This document shows positions 46,901 through 57,330 of a stretch of DNA of 64,000 bases, piece after piece. Every line of letters begins with the position of its first letter. Position 1 is the stretch's first letter. Source of the stretch: Monosporascus cannonballus (taxonomy: Eukaryota > Ascomycota > Sordariomycetes > Xylariales); the NCBI GenBank assembly GCA_004154925.1, contig QJNS01000090.1, positions 124,001-188,000 of the forward strand, given 5' to 3'. The notes below the pieces were generated by a model. That model did no database searches. It had not been told where the DNA came from and saw only the letters and a program-made list of their open reading frames with translations. The translations under genes and the position numbers were made by a program.

Positions 46901-47490
46901 ACAACTAATACATGCTTCATGTCCCCTGTCCGTGTAGTTTCATAGCAGAGAGATGTATGTAGGGGATTTTAGTCTCGATATGATTGCTTTAGCGTGCACC
47001 CGCTTACTATGGTGCCTGATACCATAGTAGTGGCTGCGGTCTATCGGGTTCCTACATCCTCGGATGCGAATTATACACAGCAGTAACAGGAGTAACAGAA
47101 GCGGCAATCATGAGATATTCGCCCCATAAAGGGCTTAAAGCATGTAGCATGACTCGTTATTTACGTCCCACTTATTAAGAGCACTGGCCATACGGGTTAC
47201 TGGCGGTGCATAATTCGCACCGGAGGACATAGGACAGATTACGTACATGCTTTGTACAGAGAGGAGTTTTCAAAACGTTGCACAGCCGCTTACACAACAG
47301 CAGCGTAAGATCGACAATGGCTCGACAGCTTCTTCCGCCTCTGCGACTGAGCCTGAAGCCGGGGGATACCAGTGTATCGCGGTGCTACCGCCACCCCCGG
47401 CTTAGTGGGCAGCTAACCCCCCCTGGATGGCACATCTGTCGCCGCCTCCCAAAGGGCGCCCGCGGCTAAGACATTCAGAGCGTCACAACA
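43918..47490. other. Gene-poor intergenic stretch with assembly gap, 3.6 kb
   Basis: No gene was supported. The left part is the calcipressin promoter. A gap flanked by homopolymers sits at 44662-44734. Around 45130-45488 both strands have 70-90 codon frames with protein-like text (for example RVYASPSGLFPYAPSRTEG), but no family was recognised. A (gact)3 tract lies near 46481. Stop-dense A/T patches fill 46500-47300. Confidence 0.5.
44662..44734. repeat. G15 ... N10 gap ... C21-G-C13 homopolymer block
   Basis: A run of 15 G (44662-44676), then cccggcaccttcg, then ten N (44690-44699), then 21 C, one G and 13 C up to 44734, followed by gggaccttcg. The similar ccttcg flanks on both sides suggest a small duplication or a mis-joined inverted homopolymer. 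The N run is a sequencing or assembly gap of unknown true length. Confidence 0.9.
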
Positions 47491-49054
47491 TCACCGGATC
47501 TCAACGCCGAGCTTTTTCACGAGGGACCGGCAGACGCGGTAGTGCAGTTCGTTGGACTCGGCGTGGGTGAGCGTGCGCTCGAGGCTGCGGTACATGATGC
47601 GGTAGCACATGCTGCGGCGGCCGGTCTTGGGGTGGGTAAAGGCGTCAACGAGGCGCACGTCCTCAACGGCGTCGCCGGCGCCGCTGCGCACGATCTCCAT
47701 GACGTCGTTCTCGTGGAAGTTCTGGGGGCCGGGCGCGCTGCCGCCTCCGCCCGCCGCAGACGTCGTCGACCCCAGCCAAAACGACACGTCCTTGGGACAG
47801 CCCGGGTGCTTGGAGAAGGGCTTGAAGCGCCGCAGCGCGTCAAGGTCCTCCGAAACGCCCTCGAACTGCCTCAAGAACCGCTTGTCCTGCGACCAGAACA
47901 GCCGGATGTCCGGGATCTGGAACAGCAGCATGGCGATGCGGTCGAGGCCGAGGCCGAACGCCCAGCCCAGCTGGTCAGGCACTCCAGCGTTGATGTACAG
48001 GTCCTGCTTGACAACGCCGCAGCCCAGCACCTCGAGCCAGTCGCCGTTGTAGTAGACCTCGAGTTCCCAGGAGGGGCTGGTGAAGGGGAAGTACGCCTCG
48101 ACCCACCGCACCTGGAGGGGCTCGTCGACGAAGTAGGGGTCGGCCTTCTGGGCGGCGGCCCCGGCGCGTGAGAAGATCTCGACGACCATGAGCTCGAGCG
48201 ACTTCTTCAGGTGGGCGGCGACGGCCTCAGCCTCGGCCGGCGAGTGGTGGGCGGCCTGCAGGGGGTTCCTGTCCTCGTGAAAGGGCGGATTGGGGTCCTG
48301 GACCTCGACGTTGTGGTTCGGGAGTTTTTCTACGTCCGACCAGATCTGAGCAGCGACGTCGCCATTGGGGGCCTTAGCGCGATCCCACGACCGCGCGCCT
48401 TCCATCTGGTGGAATATGGGGTAATGGCTTCGGTCGATTTCATCTCTGCGGTAGACGTCGGCACTTATTAGGTAACCGTCGCTCAGGTTGGCTCGGAAGG
48501 TGTCTGCTTGGTGTGCGCTAGTGTGTGTCCGTAGCAGCGTGTCGGCATTGATATAATACGTATCCGACTTGGCTCTACCAGGATGGTCTTTGGGAAAGCC
48601 TAAGGAATCGAAATTCTGATGTGTGGACACGACGGGGTCGAAGTCGTTGTGATATTTGTACGTCGGCGATGGGAACACGGACTCGATGATCTGACGGGTA
48701 ATAGACAACGGGTGGTCTTTTTGGAGATGCAACCGGCGAGGGATCCTTTTTACGATATTTGGGGGCACGTTGAACCAAGAATCCGTGTTGTATCTAGTGC
48801 CATTGATCACTGTGAATTGCTCCTTTCCGGGTTGCTGGGTGGCTGGAGCGTCTTTTGATACTTGTCAGGACAGGAGTTGCTGCTTGCTTCGCTTTGAGCT
48901 TCATTCAATTGGACCAACCTGCTGCCGACGACAATAACCTTCCGCGATCTGTGCGCCGGCCGATGGTAGTGTTCAAGCGACTTGGACCTCTCAAAAGCGA
49001 GGTGCTTGCCCTTCCAGTACGGCTAATAGCCGGACCGAGCCTGGTCGCCCACAT
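47491..49054 (-). CDS. MSF1: Phenylalanyl-tRNA synthetase, mitochondrial
   Basis: Charges mitochondrial tRNA-Phe as a single-chain class II enzyme. Two exons (49054-48919 and 48860-47491) join across a 58-nt intron (donor GTTGGT, branch CTGAC, acceptor AAG) for 501 residues. The first exon supplies an Arg/Ser-rich targeting peptide (MWATRLGPAISRTGRASTS, ending near LLSSAAV). The catalytic core has THQNFDSLGFP, LLRTHTSAHQ, motif 2 FHQMEG (about 195-200) and motif 3 GLGLDRIAM (about 348-356). The FDX-ACB anticodon-binding domain follows (about 395-501: FKPFSKHPGCPKDVSFWLG, YRIMYRSLERTLTHAE). A fungal-type insertion lies near residues 235-285, and a Gly/Ala-rich loop near 415-425. The donor is weak, but both flanking parts fit the family. 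Confidence 0.94.
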
Positions 49055-49851
49055 GTTGGGCTCGCAATGCGGAGACGAGTCGTCGAGGTGAAGCTATGTC
49101 GCAGCAGTCTCGTCGTCAGATTCATCAATTCGCAACAACTTTAAAAAGTTGGTTACCGTTCAAGGTTGCCAAAATGGCTTCCTCCTCCCCCCCCCCACAG
49201 GTCGATAAGATAACATTTAAGGTGGGGATCGCCCCGATCATCCCACGGCGACGAGAACCCTTTGCACATGTTATCTACGTAGCTACCTATCTTGGCATGC
49301 ATGATGACATGAGTCAATTGGACTTATCAATTGACCAAAAAGAAGAAAAAGGAAGAAAGGTCCGACACGGCGGTTGCGACGGGAAGCGGCTAAAACGCTG
49401 ATCGACCTCAACTGCATTGGAGCTCTGGGAGGGGTGCGTGGGTGCGATCAGGGAACGCCCGCTCGAAAAATTATTACCGGCGCCGCCGACCCACGTCAAG
49501 TCCTTTGCTGAACTCTTGAACTGTTCGTCGCTAGTTTAACTAAGTAAGCAGGTTTCGCCGGATTAAGCACCAGACCATTTTTTGGTTGCAAAAGTAGGGT
49601 AGAGAGGGAGCTCAATTGACCGACTGACTGACTGAATACTTGCCGTAAAGTTCGGTGGGTGCATTTGTTGCTTTCCTCTTCTATGGCGCCGTGGTCTCTT
49701 TCGTTTATCGTCAGTCAGACTTTCCTCTCCTTCAACCTAATTGCGTCCCGGACGTAGGCATGCTCTAGCAGTAAGTAGCAGCCGCATCAAATCGACCCGT
49801 CCATCCACCTTAGGATATATATATATATATATCCTTTGTCCTCTTGCGGTA
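49055..49851. other. Divergent promoter region, MSF1 / DIC1
   Basis: About 800 bases between two divergent nuclear genes for mitochondrial proteins. It holds a C10 tract (near 49189-49198), a (gact)3 tract near 49623, and an AT repeat just before the DIC1 start. No gene was seen. Confidence 0.6.
49813..49834. repeat. (AT)9 microsatellite inside a 22-bp perfect palindrome
   Basis: Nine AT units (49815-49832) flanked by GG and CC make a perfect palindrome. It ends 17 bases before the DIC1 ATG at 49852. It could be a TATA-like element or a leader hairpin; its role is unknown. Confidence 0.85.
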
Positions 49852-51036
49852 ATGAGCTCCTCCGCAACAATGGCCCAGACGAGGCCCCCAGCCGCCGAGT
49901 CGCGGGTAGCATCCTTGGCTACCGCCGCGAAGCAGTCGGAGAAAGAGAAGAAGGCCGCTGCGGCCCTGAAACAGATCCCCTACCCGTTCTGGTTCGGGGG
50001 CAGCGCCAGCAGCATGGCGGCCTGTGTTACACATCCTCTCGATCTGGGTAAGTAGTAGTTTCCGGTGCGCAATTTACGTGCTCCAAGGCGGAACGCAACA
50101 GTGTATAAGCAACCAGCCGGCTAACGAGAGACCCTCGTGCGTCGTCGCCGTGTAGTCAAGGTCCGCCTGCAGCTGCGTTCCGGCGATGCCCCCAGGAACA
50201 CGAGCGGCACGTTCGTCCACGTGGTGCGGGGTGAGGGCGTCCGCGGGCTGTACAGCGGGCTCACAGCGTCGCTGCTGCGGCAGATGACGTACTCGACGGT
50301 GCGGTTCGGCGTGTACGAGGACCTGAAGCGGCGGACGACGCCCGAGGGCGCCAAGCCGTCGCTGCCCATGCTGATCGGCCTCTCGACGCTGTCGGGCGCG
50401 CTCGGCGGCGTCTCGGGCAACGCCGCCGACGTGACCAACGTGCGCATGCAGCAGGACGCCGCCCTCCCGCCCGGGCGAAAGTTCGGCTACCGCAACGGCC
50501 TGCACGGCATGTGGCGCATGCTGGCCGACGAGGGGCCGAGGAGCTGGCTCCGCGGCGTCGGCGCCAACAGCATGCGTGCCGCCCTCATGAACGCGAGCCA
50601 GCTCGCCAGCTACGACAGCTTCAAGGTCTTCCTCATGGCCCGCACCCCGCTCGGCGACACCACCGCCACCCACTTCGCCAGCTCCCTGCTCGCCGGCTTC
50701 GTCGCCACCACCATCTGCTCCCCCGTCGACGTCATCAAGAGCCGCGTCATGAGCGCCTCCCACCAGCAGGGCATCGTCCATCTGCTGACCGAGATCTCCG
50801 CCAAGGAGGGCGTTCGGTGGATGTTCAAGGGCTGGGTCCCGGCCTTTTTGAGATTGGGGCCGTAAGTTGATATTTCTCTCTCCCTCCCTTCTCCCTCACC
50901 ACTCCGAGCTCAGGGGCGACAGGCAGGACGATGTGTGACTAACCGGCGAACCCTCCGCAGGCAAACGATCTGTACATTCCTATTCTTAGAGGCCCACAGG
51001 ACCGCTTATAGAAAGTTCAAAGGCATAGACAACTGA
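49852..51036 (+). CDS. DIC1: Mitochondrial dicarboxylate carrier
   Basis: An inner-membrane exchanger of malate, succinate and phosphate. Exons 49852-50047, 50156-50861 and 50961-51036 join across introns of 108 and 99 nt (donors GTAAGT, GTAAGT) for 325 residues. Three carrier repeats are visible: HPLDLVKVRLQ (split by the first intron), GNAADVTNVRMQ (second repeat lacking the usual proline) and SPVDVIKSRVM. The DIC-type text PFWFGGSASSMAACVTHPLDL, SQLASYDSFK and the ending FLRLGPQTICTFLFLEAHR supports dicarboxylate rather than other carriers. The N-terminus is longer than in yeast and Ala/Lys-rich. ATG 49852 is followed in frame by ATG 49870, which could also be used. Exon 2 is very GC-rich. 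Confidence 0.93.
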
Positions 51037-51614
51037 TGGTTTAATCGGCCGGATACACCAGCACTGGAGTCGGGGAGGTTTTTACGCGGTTCAGCCCGGA
51101 CACATGTGACACATAGATAGACGACGAAGAGGCATGCAGACCTCACTGGATATATACCTGGCATCAGGGCGGCGTTACACGGGACGAAATCTGCACGCCC
51201 CGTGAAGAGCGCGGGCGTTTGTCAATTTGTAGTATTAATTTTGCTTATTGAAGACAAGGTCGACAACACGAATCGGGTCCTGCGCTGCGTCACACCGGCA
51301 TCCCTCCCCTTGCTGCAGTGGACTTTTTTGTCTTTCCGCCCCTTGTCCCCGAAAACTGATGCGACTGCATAGCTCTGATCTAACGTGTATGCATATGCCA
51401 ACCAAATCATCTGCCCAAATTTCATGCACTTTTTTCCCCAAGACTCCAAACTGTAAACGTCAATCGAGTCGGAATATTAGGTTGGACGAACCCAAGTCGG
51501 GTCGAGCCACCCTCTGATGTAGTAGTAGTACAAGGCAGCTATTCGTGAAACGTCTGCCCGGATACGTAGAAAGCCGCCGGAGGGCACCTCTCCGGCTTTC
51601 TCTGGAAGCAGTGT
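51037..51614. other. Intergenic, convergent 3' ends of DIC1 and RPB3
   Basis: A 578-base stretch between converging genes. No gene was seen. Confidence 0.55.
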
Positions 51615-52797
51615 CTAGCTCCACCCGCCGGAGCCGGAATTGCCGTACGGCGTGGTTCCGTACGCGGTGGTGGCGCCCCCGCCCCACGCGCTCGCGTTGC
51701 CGCCGTTGCCGTAAGGCGTCGTGTAACCCTGATCCTGCCATCCGGTCGCCGCTCCGTCCATGTCGGGGCTCCTCGGGCCCTCGTAGTCGCCGTTCATGGC
51801 GTCGCTCTCGCCGAGGCCGTGGATAAGTGTCGCCAGTTTCCGCTGCAGCTCCTTAATCCCCTCCTGGATGATGCCGTCGGGCTCGATATTCCCTGCGCTC
51901 TCCACCTGGAAATAAAACCTCGATGGCACGGCGTCGTAGTCGAACGGTTCTCCCTCCGCCGGCGGATCTTCCCAGGCTGCGTACTCGCTCTTCGGCCTAC
52001 ATCCTGTCAGCCCCCTCTCCTCGATGTACATTTCTCTCCGGGGAGGACTCGGAATATCACTAACCATTCCGCTTCCGGATCGTTCTCGTACCACAGATCC
52101 AGGTGGTGCAGCTTGTTGTGGGGGTCGTACTCGAAGCCGACGGCGGCCGTCGGCGCCCACTTGGCGTGCTCCTTCGCGATGCCCTTCTTGGCGATGCAGG
52201 TGAGCTTGAGCTCCTGGTCCCTGCGCAGTTTGCAGATGAGCGGGCCCTGGTGGTCGGGGTCGGTGATAACGGGGTTCCCGATGGTGTTGCTCGGGCGGTC
52301 GTGACCGATGGTGAAGTCGCGCGCGTACACCTTCATGACCTCGTCCGACTTGCACACGGCGTGCAGGCTCAGCGTCACGCTGCACCGGCCGCAGTACTGG
52401 TCGCAGTCGCAGTCGCGCGAGTAGTTCATCTGGTCGATCTCACGCGAGTCGAGCGGGATGAGGCCCAGCCGGTGCGCGATGAACTCGTCGGCCAGCACAG
52501 ACGTGTTGACCTCGATTTCGACGAGGTCGATGGCGATGGTCGGCACCTCCGCCTGGATGACGCGGCGCAGCGAGTTCGCGAAGGACAGGTCGACGTTGCT
52601 CAGCTCGAAGTTCACGTGCGTGCTGTCTGCCTGTGCGTCGTCAAGAAGTCATCAGCGATGGGTTAGACGCGAGAGACCGAGTGATTTCTATGCGACCGAT
52701 TGCCGGCATGTTGTTGCATGACATCACCTACAGCTGAGATCTTCACTGACGGGCCCAGCGACTCGCCGTCCATCATCATCGTATCGTACTGATCCAT
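51615..52797 (-). CDS. RPB3: RNA polymerase II subunit RPB3
   Basis: An alpha-like core subunit of RNA polymerase II that pairs with RPB11 in assembly. Three exons (52797-52732, 52630-52065 and 51996-51615) join across introns of 101 and 68 nt for 337 residues. The short first exon encodes 22 residues ([20 protein letters not shown]...). The alpha motif [20 protein letters not shown], the zinc cluster [10 protein letters not shown] (residues 96-105) and the dimerisation strands are intact. The C-terminal tail is Gly/Tyr/Thr-rich with repeated TTPYGN units (twice) and ends GGWS, longer than the core. A (GAAT)-type repeat lies upstream at about 52942-52966. Confidence 0.96.
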
Positions 52798-54140
52798 CTT
52801 GGAGAGTTTCGCAGTACGACCGACTGCGACTGAATACGAGGAAACCGCAGGATACTAGATTTCAGGCAAAGGAATGCCAGTATTAGACCATATGTTGGGT
52901 AGTGCTTTGTGGAAAAAAGTCTGGCGATGGATGGGGCAGATTGAATGAATGAATGAGTGAATGAACGAAGCGGTTCAATTGAGTTTGGTATTTCGCCGCG
53001 GCTGAAAAGTTAAGGCCCAGGCTTTTGGGTCCCTCAGCCGCGTGCTTGCAAATGCGCTAAGCAGGGGTGACCCGCCTGCAGTGGAGCGTGGCGGGCTAAT
53101 TAGTGCATATACAGTCTACGTGCATGTGCGATTGGTATGCAATAATCAACTCGTTAGTTCTTGAGACTTCCAATCCAGGAAGATGCCATTGGCGGTACTT
53201 ATCTCTCCTCCAAGTTGCGCCGTTGACGGCTATTCTAACCACCTTGGTGGAGGTCTTCAACAGTTTTGCGTGTGCTCTTGTAAAGGCGGTAAAAAACAAA
53301 AGGTTAGCCTTATACATAGCATCGACCACCAGCATCTTGCACTGGTAAGGTATTTCAGAGATCTATTTTAACCGCCAGTCGCCTATCGAAGTCAAACTAT
53401 ATCCGAATATTCACATATATGATGCTACCTACTCGTCCTATCGGATAACCTACGAAACAAGCTCCAGAACCAGATGCAAGGTTCGTTTTCAAGCGCCATT
53501 ATTAATGACGAAGGTGTTAGTCATAGCCTGTCACCTTTGGGATGGAGGGTTTATGCCGAGGTGCTTTTGCCCCCACCCCTCGCCTCCTCTGGCACCCTAC
53601 TTTTGCACTGTTCTCCTTCGAAACTGTACATCTGTCCTTGTATTAGATGCCCATATCCACAGCATCTTCGCATTAATCATGATGATACGTGTCACTACGC
53701 GGCTTTGTCCAGGTTAGCATACAGCTACGTATTCTACCACGAACAGGATCTTAGGAATTTTAAGAAGTAACCGACTTAGGTGACCCAAAAGATCGGGATG
53801 GCAAGAGGGGAACCTTTTAGAAAAAAGTGATGCCGAGAATGACACCGCTGTGGACTTCAAACTTTACGATACTGAGATATACGATTAAATCATGAAACGG
53901 CAGACGAGGCCGTCACCCCAGAGGGGCTTCAAATAGGCAGACGAGTATCGCAAATGTAAAACATATGGACTACCAACAATCTAACCAAGAGCCACGGGCA
54001 AAAAAGAAATCCAGTAATCGACCATACCCGAGGAACAACAGCAACAGACAGGTTAAGATGCGGCGACTTCTCCCCAATCGTACAGGAGCCCCTATCCAAT
54101 AGCCGGGTGCCTGCCTCACACGGCAAAGTCTGACTTGCTA
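52798..54140. other. Intergenic, RPB3 promoter side
   Basis: Contains an imperfect GAAT tetranucleotide repeat (52942-52966). Plus frames at 53103-53770 have no recognisable content. No gene was supported. Confidence 0.5.
52942..52966. repeat. Imperfect (GAAT)n microsatellite
   Basis: Five to six GAAT-like units with one G and one C change, about 150 bases upstream of the RPB3 start codon. Confidence 0.8.
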
Positions 54141-54815
54141 TTACATGATGGCAACTGCCCATAAAAGTATCGTCAGTGCAGCAGCACCTGCAAGCATCCC
54201 TGTTGGGCGTGAAGCAGCGCTGTCGGGATCATCGTCGGCATTCTGATCGGCGGTGCCGTCATTACCGTTCCTTTGGGGCTCATCCGTGGGTCGTGGGTCG
54301 TTCTCGGTACTGAAGACAGGCTGAGCGGGCGGAGTGCCCGAGCATCCAGCAGCCGTGTAAGTTACTACGGCTTCAAAGTATGATGCGATCTGCGGGCCGA
54401 TGTGGGTGTTGTAACAGCCGCTGAGGTGTTGCTGGAGCGAGGCGCTCTGCGCACTGTACCAGCTTGTCACCTGGGCATCATAGGCCGAGTAGTCACCACG
54501 AAGGGATTCGGGCAGTGCAGTGGTTATGCCGCAGTATTGTTCTGAGGGGTCTGCAGTAGAAGCCGCCATGACAAAACTAACTATCGCCGAGCTGAGGCCA
54601 TCGTTTGTGAGCGTTGGGAATGATGAAAAGAGGGCAAGCTCAGACGACAGGCACTCTTCGGTTAGGCCAGTAGTAGCTTGAGGATCCGCAGTCTCTGCAG
54701 AGCCTCCAGAGCCTGGAAATATGTTGGAGAACCCTAGCCCCTGTGCTGAGCATCGTGCTGCTATGCCGACGGTAACTAGGAGAGTCAAAGTCGGGGTGAG
54801 AGACTGGATATACAT
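54141..54815 (-). CDS. GPI-anchored secreted protein with four cysteines, infection-structure-protein-like
   Basis: A single frame of 224 residues from ATG 54815. A signal peptide is clear (TLTLLVTVGIAARCSAQ, cut near residue 25). The mature part is Ser/Ala/Thr-rich with four cysteines at 55, 95, 134 and 158 and the text LPESLRGDYSAYDAQVTSWY. A Pro/Asp/Asn-rich linker follows, then a C-terminal hydrophobic tail (MLAGAAALTILLWAVAIM) after a small-residue site (DSAASRPTG), as expected for GPI attachment at the cell surface. The cysteine spacing and LP-SL--Y--Y---V-SW pattern recall fungal 'infection structure specific' proteins. That link is from memory and is not certain. Its function is unknown. 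Confidence 0.85.
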   Translation of the reverse strand: MYIQSLTPTLTLLVTVGIAARCSAQGLGFSNIFPGSGGSAETADPQATTGLTEECLSSELALFSSFPTLTNDGLSSAIVSFVMAASTADPSEQYCGITTALPESLRGDYSAYDAQVTSWYSAQSASLQQHLSGCYNTHIGPQIASYFEAVVTYTAAGCSGTPPAQPVFSTENDPRPTDEPQRNGNDGTADQNADDDPDSAASRPTGMLAGAAALTILLWAVAIM

Positions 54816-57330
54816 TTCTTATAGTAGGAATGTCCGTCAATTTGGTGGTACGGTAATGAGAATGAAAGATTCCACTTTGGACTAGTATAACATGGAAACT
54901 CTGAATGTAAGGTTGGGGTGGGATGAATGAAATTGGAGTTTCTCGAGGTATGTGAGAAGAGCTCAGATACTCTGAACTTATATGCAGTGTTCAGGAAGTG
55001 TACTCGTATTGCTGCATGCTTACTTCATTCAGTATGACTGATAATTGTAGCTACAAGCAAGGCTCGGTGCAACACTATTTGTTATGGGCCAAAGCCACCA
55101 GGCCTGCTTAAACCAGTATATCCGGATAACTCTCTCGTGAGTTCTGACTCCGCTAGTCAGATAATGTGCATGGAATTAAGCCGACCCGTTTTCAAACAGT
55201 ATCAGGGGCTTGGTCCCTCCCGCAGATGCAACCTTCGTATAGACGGCCCCTGTATTCCTAAACGTACTCAGGATTTGATTAAGTGCTTCAAGTCCCGTAT
55301 AGCTCTGCATGGAAACCGCTGAAAACCACTAAAACGTTTTTATGAGTGTTCCTGGCTTGAATGTGAAACATCCAAATCCTCCGCATATGGTCGGCCAAAA
55401 AGGGTCTTCGACGAAGGGCAAAAGGCAAGACAATTAGTGCCTAAAGTCGCCCAGATTTCAACAACACAAAATCGAATAATATATAACGGGTGCATGTGAG
55501 TGTCGATACTACATGCTGCTTAGCATAGGCGCACTACTCTTAATCTTATCCAGCAGATCTAAATTGCGAGCCGTGTCTGACCTTGTGAAGGTCCGGTGTC
55601 CATATACTGACGAATGTCCCGACGATACAGGGAAAGAAAACGTGAATATAGATATATCGGAACTGCCAAGTCTTCCAGAAATCACCGAGTATCACGACCA
55701 GATCTATCCAATATACGCGGTGGCATGTAAGCATCCCATTCCTACAACCGAGATACCACCTGATACTTGCACCGTATCATCGCTGACGCAAGGGGCCAAT
55801 GGAACTTAGAAAGTAGGACTCCGCGACCTGTACAACTGTTTATATTAAGTTCTATGATAGTGGCTCTCAATAATTCATACGTCGTGAGTCGCCAAACGAG
55901 GTAATCCATGGGGGAGGGAGGGAGGGAGAAACTTCTCGAGTCCTTGCACGGATCGCTCCATATCGTCTGGCCTCAAAGGATTGAGACCTGATAACCGCGC
56001 CCTAGTTTCAGGAACAACAAAAAAAAGCTCCCGTTAGTAACGTTGAAGGAGATACAGGCTAGACGGATGGCGCAGACTCGTGGCCGCAAAGTTGAGGTGG
56101 CTGCGCTCCTTTCTATCCTGTATAAGCCATGCATCCCCTTTCCGGATGTGGGCCCATTAACCATGAGCTCCTTCTAGTTTAGGGTTAAAGTCCAGACCAG
56201 GTCCCGATGCTCTCCCTGTAATGGCTTTAAAAGGAGCCAACACGGGCCTCTCCTTACTGGATTATTAGGACAACCACTAATGACGTACGTACAGCCCAGG
56301 AACCGTGTAACCAGGCACCAAGCCATAGGCCTTTCCTAACTGCAAGGCGAATCCGCCGGCTCCTGGGGGGACTGTAGCCGGCCAAACGCCAGCCGCGTCT
56401 CCCTACAATGCTCGGAAGGTCGAGGTAGGAACTTCACACCCAGGGACTGCTGACCCTTTGATATGTATGGAAGCCGGCGCAATCGCCGACCCTCTCGCCG
56501 ACCATACCTAATTATATCACCAACCTGGGTTGACACTTGAGCTGGATGTGAATCCAGTCTTGGTGGTGATAGGTTTAGCCGAGAAGACAAAAGCAGGTAC
56601 TGAATGGCAGCGTCATTCTGCCGGCATTGCTTGTCCCCAGAGCTCGGGGTGACGGTCAGCATTATCCGGATGCCCACCACGTCTTATCAAGCATGCCCCG
56701 TAACAAATACGTACGTACCTAACTCACCGTTCCCCCTATCTGTACAGCCATACGGCTATTCAGCCAGCTGGGAACCGCGAAAGAAAATATAACAGTGAAC
56801 AAACCCCACTCAATCCGGGGGCCGTTTCAGGCGATCGATAATAGCAGCATTCCTACTAGCCACCGCCCTGGATATTCACACAACCAATCTAGTGTAGTGT
56901 AGGTGCGTTTGAGGCACGAATCCCAGGAACAAAACTTCAGAATCCACGATGGAACCCCTACGGACACATTACTCAGCAGGTTTAGAGAAGAGTGCAACCC
57001 TCTTTTGCGTAGGAAAGAAGTTAGACTACAGGTGTACAAGCTGCCGCTAACCAGCCCTGACCTCCAGGCAATAAACTCTAAACAATACAACAAAATCGGA
57101 AGCTCCAATACCGAGCTGCTCTGCGATACTGCGAAATGCTTGCTGCTCATAATACGGGATTTGAATCGTCTCTCCTCCCTTTTTCCTTTGACCGTCTCAT
57201 CCCATTCGTATCACGTTTTCTGCCTTCTCATCGCCTACCGTTCATTCCTCGTCTCGCTCGCCCTCACCGTGATCTAGTACACATAACTCAAGCACCTACA
57301 CTCTACAATACCCAACGTCACGCCACCTCT
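54816..57330. other. Intergenic, 2.5 kb
   Basis: Apart from the small candidate ORF at 55513-55809 no gene was supported. A purine tract of gggagggagg type lies at about 55911-55929. Confidence 0.5.
55513..55809 (+). CDS. Candidate small secreted cysteine-containing protein
   Basis: A 98-residue frame from a true ATG. The N-terminus is hydrophobic (MLLSIGALLLILSSRS), like a signal peptide. Four cysteines follow at 29, 35, 72 and 86, and there is a Pro/Glu/Asp-rich body. It is isolated in a 2.5-kb gene-free stretch. I recognise no family. It may be a real effector-like peptide or a chance ORF. A GTAAGC inside it (about 55726) could be a splice donor. Confidence 0.3.
   Translation: MLLSIGALLLILSSRSKLRAVSDLVKVRCPYTDECPDDTGKENVNIDISELPSLPEITEYHDQIYPIYAVACKHPIPTTEIPPDTCTVSSLTQGANGT

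Noticed and set aside
47542..48171. 209-codon plus frame opposite mitochondrial PheRS
   Set aside because: Antisense shadow. The minus frame contains class II motifs 2 and 3.
52103..52666. 187-codon plus frame opposite RPB3
   Set aside because: Antisense shadow of a well-identified gene.
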